Assembly (NCBI GenBank): GCA_018136815.1 | Contig: CM030934.1 | Coordinates: 3,561,670-3,625,669, forward strand | Direction of reading: 5' to 3' | Source of the DNA: Isochrysis galbana | Lineage: Eukaryota > Haptophyta > Isochrysidales > Isochrysidaceae | DNA length: 64,000 bases | In this document: positions 58,253 to 64,000 of the stretch, one piece after another | Position numbering within the stretch: the stretch's first letter is position 1 | Layout of the letters: every line of letters begins with the position of its first letter | The notes under the pieces: model-generated | Told to the model about the DNA's origin: nothing | The model's database searches: none | Seen by the model: the letters and a program-made list of their open reading frames with translations, nothing else | Program-made: the position numbers and the translations under genes

Positions 58253-59195
58253 ATGCGCGTACGGAGGGGCAGAGAGCAAATAATGCTCAAGTGTGAGCTG
58301 CACCTTACACCCAGGACCCAGGTGCATTCTCGATTTGTGCAAGTGTGTCCACGGCTAGGCATACACACGCAGCATGACACTCGCATGCTCACTTGATGTT
58401 GATGACATTGTTTCAAACATAGTCAGCCCGCAAGCTAGTGACATAGCATCCTCATTTGATGGCGGCGGGCGGCGCGTCGCCTTGAAGAGGAAATACGATA
58501 CTGCTACAACTAAGTTTATTCTACAACTTCGTTCACCATGGGAAGGCGCCTCGTGCCCTCGCCTCCGGGCTCCAACTCCACTTCGATGGGGCCTCGTCGC
58601 ACACCCTCAAGCCTCAAGCTCTCCCTTGTCGCATGAGTAGAGGACTTATCACTCTGACCCAGACCCCTAGCTGGGCGCGGATCATGAGTCGCACTCCAAA
58701 CCCGGCTCACTCGGGCCTGCTCTTGTCTCTTGTACTCACCGCCCCCCTCAAGGTGCGGGACTTCTACCGTCCCCGCTCTGACACTTGTGACTTCCAATAC
58801 CCCCCCCCTCCTCCGCGCCAAAAGGCGCGGGACTTCGACCGTCCCCATTGTGACTGCCCCCCCCCACACACTTCACTGGGCTTTTCACGGACGCCTCCTG
58901 TGAAAAGGTCACACTGCTTGTGAAAAGATTGGGCCCCCTGACGGTATGATTATTCTCGACCCCCTTCCCCCCGCCGCTGAGTCCCCCCCCCCCCCCCCTT
59001 CCCCCCGCCGCCGAGTCCCCCCCCCCCTCCCCGCCGAGCTCCCCCAACCCCTCGCCTCCCCCCTCCCCCTCCTTAGCCGCCGAGCCGTCCCCCATCCGCC
59101 CAGCGCCCCAGCCTCTCTATCCGCTCCAGCCTCTCTATCCGCCCCAGCCCCCTCCTTCGCCTCGTTCTCCCTGACGAGAGAGGAAGGTCAAAGGC
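58253..59195. other. Spacer, C-rich
   Basis: 58640-58700 shares its start with dispersed-repeat copy 4. CGGGACTT.(T/G)ACCGTCCCC occurs twice (58757, 58827). 58965-59160 is a C-run and CT-rich leader before the ankyrin ATG. Confidence 0.45.
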
Positions 59196-59939
59196 ATGAC
59201 ACCACCACTCGTGCGCGCATGCGCACGAGAGGGCGACGATGTACGAGCCGTCGAGCTCCTGCTCGGACAGGGTCACGCAGGACGCCTCGAGGAGAGCGCG
59301 GCAGGCGGAGGGTTGACGGCCCTCATGGCCGCGTGCAAGCAAGGCAACTTCTCGTGCGTTGAGCGCCTCCTGCACGCGGGTGCCCACGCCGACGCGGTGG
59401 ACGACAAGGGGTTCACCCCCCTTCTATGGGCCTGCAGATACGGACACGCGCCTTGTGTGGAGGTGCTGCTGCGTGCCAAGGCCGCGCTCGAGCTGAGCCC
59501 ACCAAGCGGGAAGACGGCCCTCTTGGTGGCATGCCAAGTGGGCAGCCACGAGTGCACACAGGCCCTGCTCCGGGCCAAAGCCGCGGTGGACGCGAGCAGC
59601 GCCAAGGGGTCCCTCCGCCATCTCCCCCACCTCCTTCCTTCCCTCCAAGTGCTCCACCACCGTTGCTGCCACCACCCTCTTCGCCCCCATCGCCACCACC
59701 ACGCCCACCACCGCGTGTTCCACCTTCTCCACCCCCATTGTCGCCTCCGTTGCCGCCGCCTCCCTTCACCCCTCCGCCAATGCTACCGCCTCCTTCCTTC
59801 CCTCCTAGTGCTCCACCACCATTGTTGCCACCACCAGCCATGGGAGATGATCAGCTCGTCCAACCCGCCAATGTCCAAAAGGCCGTGCCTTCCGCCGCCT
59901 ACCTTCCGTCCCATCCGGTTCCTTCTGTCCCATCCATAA
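59196..59939 (+). CDS. Ankyrin-repeat protein, 3' end disrupted
   Basis: ATG at 59196 (MTPPLVRACAREGDDVRAVE). About three and a half to four ankyrin repeats: GGLTALMAACKQGNFSCVER, DDKGFTPLLWACRYGHAPCV, EVLLRAKAALELSPPSGKTA, LLVACQVGSHECTQALLRAK. After AVDASSAKGS (about 59610) the frame turns into His/Leu-rich sequence read from a CCACC-type tract; the proline-rich alternative frame continues into a retroelement ORF1 relic at 59976. The gene is thus cut off by repeat insertion, or its last exon is missing. Ankyrin repeats bind proteins; no specific role can be given. Confidence 0.6.
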   Translation: MTPPLVRACAREGDDVRAVELLLGQGHAGRLEESAAGGGLTALMAACKQGNFSCVERLLHAGAHADAVDDKGFTPLLWACRYGHAPCVEVLLRAKAALELSPPSGKTALLVACQVGSHECTQALLRAKAAVDASSAKGSLRHLPHLLPSLQVLHHRCCHHPLRPHRHHHAHHRVFHLLHPHCRLRCRRLPSPLRQCYRLLPSLLVLHHHCCHHQPWEMISSSNPPMSKRPCLPPPTFRPIRFLLSHP

Positions 59940-59975
59940 CCTCCACTCCGTCAAACTACCATCCGCGTCCATCAA

Positions 59976-60215
59976 GTGGACGTGGCAGTGCACGTAAAGC
60001 GATCGAGTCCATCGAAGACAAACTCAACAAGAAAGGCACCTCGTCACACGTCACACAAAGCGCTCTACGAGGCCCTCCAAGACGTGGCGGCCCATCTCGT
60101 GGTAGAGGCCGACAGCCTCGCACAAGCCTCGAAAATTACGCTAAGCACCCTAGTCAAAGCCGTCGAGAAAGAAGGACTCACGTTCCTTAAAGGGAGCCTC
60201 TTCCGGGAGGAGATG
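59976..60215 (+). pseudogene. LINE ORF1 relic
   Basis: HKALYEALQDVAAHLVVEAD..SKITLSTLVKAVEKEGLTF parallels GKALAGAFRDVSAHLVVRNY..NLITISSLAKAVENHGF of the LINE ORF at 8564-11422, so it is the ORF1-type domain of a related element. It ends in a minisatellite after about 80 codons. Upstream P-rich sequence may be its N-terminus. Confidence 0.6.
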
Positions 60216-60368
60216 GCGATTGAACGCTTTTCCATGTGTAGGCTGATGGGGATTGAAGGCTTTTCCATGCTGTGGGGTGATGGCGATTGAACGCGTTTCC
60301 ACGTGTAGGCTGATGGTGATTGAACGCTTTTCCATGCTGTGGGTGATCGTGATTGAGCGCTTCTCGCC
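60213..60368 (+). repeat. Minisatellite GATTGAACGC-type, copy at LINE relic
   Basis: Same half-units as 46955-47130, with CATGCTGTGG instead of CATGCGGTGG, and the same terminal GATTGAGCGCTTCTCGCC. Confidence 0.9.
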
Positions 60369-60439
60369 TCAGCCTCAGCGCGGGCATGCGAGTGCGCAGC
60401 TTGCGGCCCGCGCCCACGAAGGGTCTGGGCCAGATTGAT

Positions 60440-60560
60440 GAGTGCCCTGCCCCTGCCAGAGGGCAGGGGCTGGGGTTGATTGTACGGGCCCACCCCGGGG
60501 GGTGTCCGCGATGGAGTGAGGGGGGCGCGAGGCCCCCACTTATAAAAGTAGGTTACCGCC
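60440..60560 (-). repeat. Dispersed-repeat leader, inverted fragment
   Basis: Complement of the 45845-45920 and 15225-15300 type: GGGGTGTCCGCGATGGAG, GGGGGGCGCGAGGCCCCCAC, TTATAAAAGTAGGTT. Confidence 0.6.
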
Positions 60561-61324
60561 GCCAAGTTTGAATGAGATGAGAGATGAATGGGAGAGGGAG
60601 ATGATTGCTGCTTCAGTTGGTGGGATGTCTCAATAGTCAATAGCTCACCATAAGCTAATGGAGGCATGGCCGCCAGAGTCCTAGAAATCCATGGATTTTC
60701 TAGGACGTGGTCCTAGTTTCTAGTACGGAATTTGTGTCCGCATACTTGCACGCAGGGACACACTTGAGACTTGGGATGAGACAAGTTCACTACTGTCAAG
60801 AGATGTGACTCACTGTCAGCAGCTCACACACGAATGGTCGTTGTTGAAACAAATGAGCCATTTTTCCAATGTGGAATATGGCATCCAATGCCGAGAGGCC
60901 AACCAGCATTGAGCATGCAAACAATCCAATCATTCAGCAGCTGCAATGCGTGGCACATGCGCTCCCAATCCATTCCGTGTGATGCATGGCGGCCTTTCCA
61001 GCAAAAGGCCACCACGCATCGGGATGTGATCGGGATGCGGTTAGCAGGTTGCTCGCAGTCATGGCGGCGCCGATCCTCTTTTCTTCGCGTATGGCTGTGA
61101 CCGCCATTGCGACGCCGGCTGCAATGGTCGCCATTTGGACGTCATATGCGTGACGCGACGATCTCCGACACCGTTCACAAGCTGCGCTACCTCGACCGCG
61201 CAGGGCGCGATCCTATATAGAGCTACTGCGCCAGCCCGCCGTGAGAAGCTAGAAAAGCAGCCTTGGCGCACATCAGCTAATAACCTCCCAAGAGACAAGG
61301 CCTCCACTCGCACTCTGGCGCATT
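60561..61324. other. Intergenic, nothing recognised
   Basis: Moderate-GC spacer without a credible coding frame; ends at the 3' side of the minus-strand gene. Confidence 0.4.
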
Positions 61325-64000
61325 GAGACTGAGTCACGCACGCCGGTCGGCTCTGCCGCGAGCGGAACATCATCAGGGGAGGAGGTGCTGCTCGGGGTGG
61401 GCGGCCAAAGTGGGGCTTTCGCGGCTGTGCCGTGGCGCGGCCACTCCGAGCTAGGCGGCCTCTGTGGGACGAAGCTCATAGTGGAGGGGTTGGCGACGTT
61501 AGAGGCGGACTCGCGCGCGTGACTGGCGGGGGCCCAGGCGCGCGGTGCCGGCGACGCTCTCCGAAAGAGTGTGAAGATTCCCTCGCGCACAAACTCGCCC
61601 TGCAGCGACCGCGGCGTCGGCCGACCGCGCGGGGCGGCGGCAGCGGCGGGTACATCTTCCTCGCGACGGAGCGTAGCAGGTGAGTCACTCCTCTTGGCCG
61701 CCGAAGGCCCGGCGGGGGCTATGCCCTTGGCAGCGGGGCTTGGGAGAGGTGGTGCCATCGCGGCGGACGGTTTCGTCGGGACCGAGGCGGCTTCGAGCGT
61801 GGGGCTCGCGACGTCCTCAGCGGCGACTGTGGAAGGGTTGGTCATGGGCGAGCTTTGCCATGAGTCCTGCGGTGATCCACGTAGCCACGCAAGGTGCTCC
61901 TCAGCCGCAGAAACACGCCTCGACAGCGATGAATCCGGCGGGGTCTGCGGGGTCGCCGAAGCACCGGCCGATTGGGGCGTGCCCGCAGGCGCAGTTGACG
62001 GAGAGGTCGCGACGAGGCTCGAGCACGGCGATGCGGCCCTACGGATGGATGCATTGGTGGGGTGGGTAGGCGTTGTAAAGGGAGCAAGAGCCGGTGCACA
62101 CGCGCAAGCAGTTGCGAGCCGCATGGCGGTTGGCTGGGGCACGGTCGTGAGGGACGCACATCGAGTCATCCGAGAAGGATGGGAATAGGGGTCGAAAGGT
62201 GGACTCGTCGTAGTCGCCAATGGGCGCGGCGCCTTCGGGTGACCACACTGAGGCGCTCGCCGTGCTGCCGTCGGCGGCGGGTGAGCGGTGAGCGCGCAGT
62301 CGCGCAGTGACAAAGTGGGCTTGCCGGCAGCAAGCAGCGCAGCGAGGCGCGAGGGTCAAGCTCGGCGCCGGCGCAAGGGACCTGGCGGTAGGGGGAGGCG
62401 CACCTGAACGGGCGCGCGCCATTCTTTCGGTTCTGCCGCGGCGTCGAGAAGGCATCGCACGACGAGGGACGCGGACGCTCCACTGAGCCGGGTGCGGACC
62501 GTGAGGTAGGGTAATCGCTGCCGTCGGGCGAGTGCAGAAGGGCGTGGAGGGCGGAGCTGCGGCCAAGTTGCTGCTCGTGCGAGCCGAGCTGTGCCCGTAC
62601 GGCGGCGAGCTGCTCCTCCACCTGACTCTGCTTGACACCGAGCGACGCCATCTGCGGGGGCCGGGTGCAGAGGGGCGGCGTGAGTTGCTCGCGCACGCGG
62701 GTGGGCCTCCGCCTGCAGCCCGGCGGCCGAACGCCCGGCAAGTTGGGGCAGCGCTCGGCCCGGCTGCAACCGGCCTCCGAGGCGAGTGGGCTCACCTGCG
62801 CTTGCAGCGCGTGGACAATCGCCACCCTCTTCTCGCGCTCGCCGGCCACCACGAGCCGGTCGCCTCGTGCGGCGCGGTGCGCGGCAAGCGCGGCCGACGC
62901 CTGGCGGCGCGCGCCGGCCGCCATCGAACGGAGCACAGCGGCGGCGTGTGCGAGCTCTGTCTCACACCGCCTCCGCGAGACATCTGCGTTGGACTCCTCG
63001 GGCATGGTCACGAGGGGGGCGGCGTGTCTGGGCGACACGGCCGATGCCTCGGTCGATTGGGTCGCATGGTCTATGCATGTGGGCGGTGGGCGGTCGAGGC
63101 ACGCAGAGGCCATCATCTCTCCGGCCGCCAAGGCGGCGCTGTGTGAGGCCATGCGCTTGCTGACGGCGCGCTCCGACGGCGAGGGCGAGGGGGGCACGAG
63201 GAGCGCAGAGGTCGAGAGCAGCTGGGGTGACGACGGCCAGTCGGAGACCACGGGCCGTGCGGCGGGCGGCGAGGTATTCTGGCATGCGACGACGCCGCCA
63301 GGCTCACCCGTACTCGTCCTCTGCTCCAGGAGGCGAAGGAGCGGTTCAGTGTGCCGGGACGGTCGCGAGGCTGCCGCCCACCGGAGGAAGGAGAGGAGAG
63401 CGGGCCGGGCGAGGGCGCACGCGCGGTGGAGCGCACCGAGCGCCTTGGCGCGTACCGGCGACGAGGCCGGCAGCGGAAGGCAGCCGGCGGCGGCAGCCAC
63501 GAGAACGAGCGCCACACAAGCGGCGAGGCCGACGAGGAGCGAGAGCAGCGCGAGCAGGCTGGCGAAGCGCGGCACGTCGCGCTGAGGCAGCGGACGAGGC
63601 ACGGGGACACGCGCAGGCTGCGGCCACGTGAGCACTTCGAGCGCGCGCCTGAGGCGAGCACGCGCGCGCTCGCGACCCATCGGCGGCCGCAGTGGCTCGT
63701 CGGAGCGCATGCCGGCGGATACTTGCGGCACCAGCTCAAATGACGTGGCACCCGCGCTCATGGCGGCGCAGACGCCGACCACGGCGCGATCCGGCGCGAC
63801 GCGGCCGATGCAGCGGACGCATGCGGGCTCGAGGCAGAGGCGCACGGGCACCGAGCCATAGGCGGAGGCGGTAGCGGCTGCGCGCGCGCTGGCGCCGACG
63901 GAGGCGTCCGTAAGCCGACGGCCAAAGGCGGCACGCCAACCGGACAGCGCACCGACGGCGGGCCCTGGCGCGAGCGCGCACGCGCCGGCGGGCTCGGCAG
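61325..64000 (-). CDS. Membrane/coiled-coil protein, multi-exon, 5' end outside the window
   Basis: The coding frame enters at 64000 (partial) with a beta-strand-like region (GALSGWRAAFGRRLTDASVG, VPVRLCLEPACVRCIGR), then PPMGRERARARLRRALEVL and one strong transmembrane helix (ASLLALLSLLVGLAACVALV, near 63500-63560). A coiled coil follows (ARRQASAALAAHRAARGDRL, VVAGEREKRVAIVHALQAQ). A likely intron is 62795-62652 (GTGAGC..CGCAG, 144 bases); the next exon from 62651 opens MASLGVKQSQVEEQLAAVRA and continues the coiled coil. Beyond about 62390 splicing is uncertain: a Ser/Pro-rich frame (62313-61325, with SAAEEHLAWLRGSPQDSW and SLQGEFVREGIFTLFRRAS) is probably the 3' part. No family recognised. 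Confidence 0.45.

Noticed and set aside
59413-59841. Glycine-rich minus-strand frame opposite the proline tract
   Set aside because: Simple complement of a CCACC-type tract, no domain character.

Overview
The window is nuclear DNA of a eukaryotic alga. Host genes are very GC-rich and split by short introns with GTGAGC or GTGCGT-like donors and CAG acceptors. One ribosomal protein (bL28) carries a signal peptide followed by an Ala-Phe-Ala-Pro motif, as expected for import into a red-algal-derived complex plastid. A haptophyte fits best, but other algae with such plastids are possible. Gene names below come from motif recognition by eye; no search was run.

Host genes, left to right: exosome subunit RRP42 (-), a Csm1/Pcs1-like coiled-coil protein (+), a broken cytochrome b561 gene, a type II NAD(P)H dehydrogenase (-), plastid bL28 (-), a SOUL heme-binding protein (+), a coiled-coil protein with clathrin-adaptor-type motifs (-), two near-identical TIR-like + TPR proteins (+), a giant armadillo/IQ protein (+), mitochondrial uL24 (+), an ankyrin-repeat gene (+) and the 3' part of a membrane/coiled-coil gene (-).

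The spaces between them are dense in mobile DNA: a 4.4-kb LINE with a 16-bp target duplication, ORF1 and 5' leader relics of related LINEs, Ty3/gypsy pieces (chromodomain, RT, RNase H), a Ty1/copia RNase H relic, a 138-bp MITE inside the cytochrome b561 gene, TTAA-flanked inverted ends of a possible piggyBac-like family, and a minisatellite found in two unrelated retroelement relics.

The outstanding feature is a 10.8-kb element at 17391-28165, bounded by 844-bp terminal inverted repeats and inserted in a Ty3/gypsy-like relic. It is intron-free, visibly less GC-rich than its surroundings, and carries virus-type genes: GIY-YIG nuclease, a possible ssDNA-binding protein, a DUF5754-like protein, a lipase with a hydrophobic tail, a large protein with two discoidin-like domains, several small charged proteins, the N-terminal part of a protein-primed-type DNA polymerase B, and the C-terminal part of a probable major capsid protein. 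I read it as an endogenous polinton-like virus/virophage-type element that has lost the stretch between polymerase and capsid, so it is non-autonomous although its ends look fresh.
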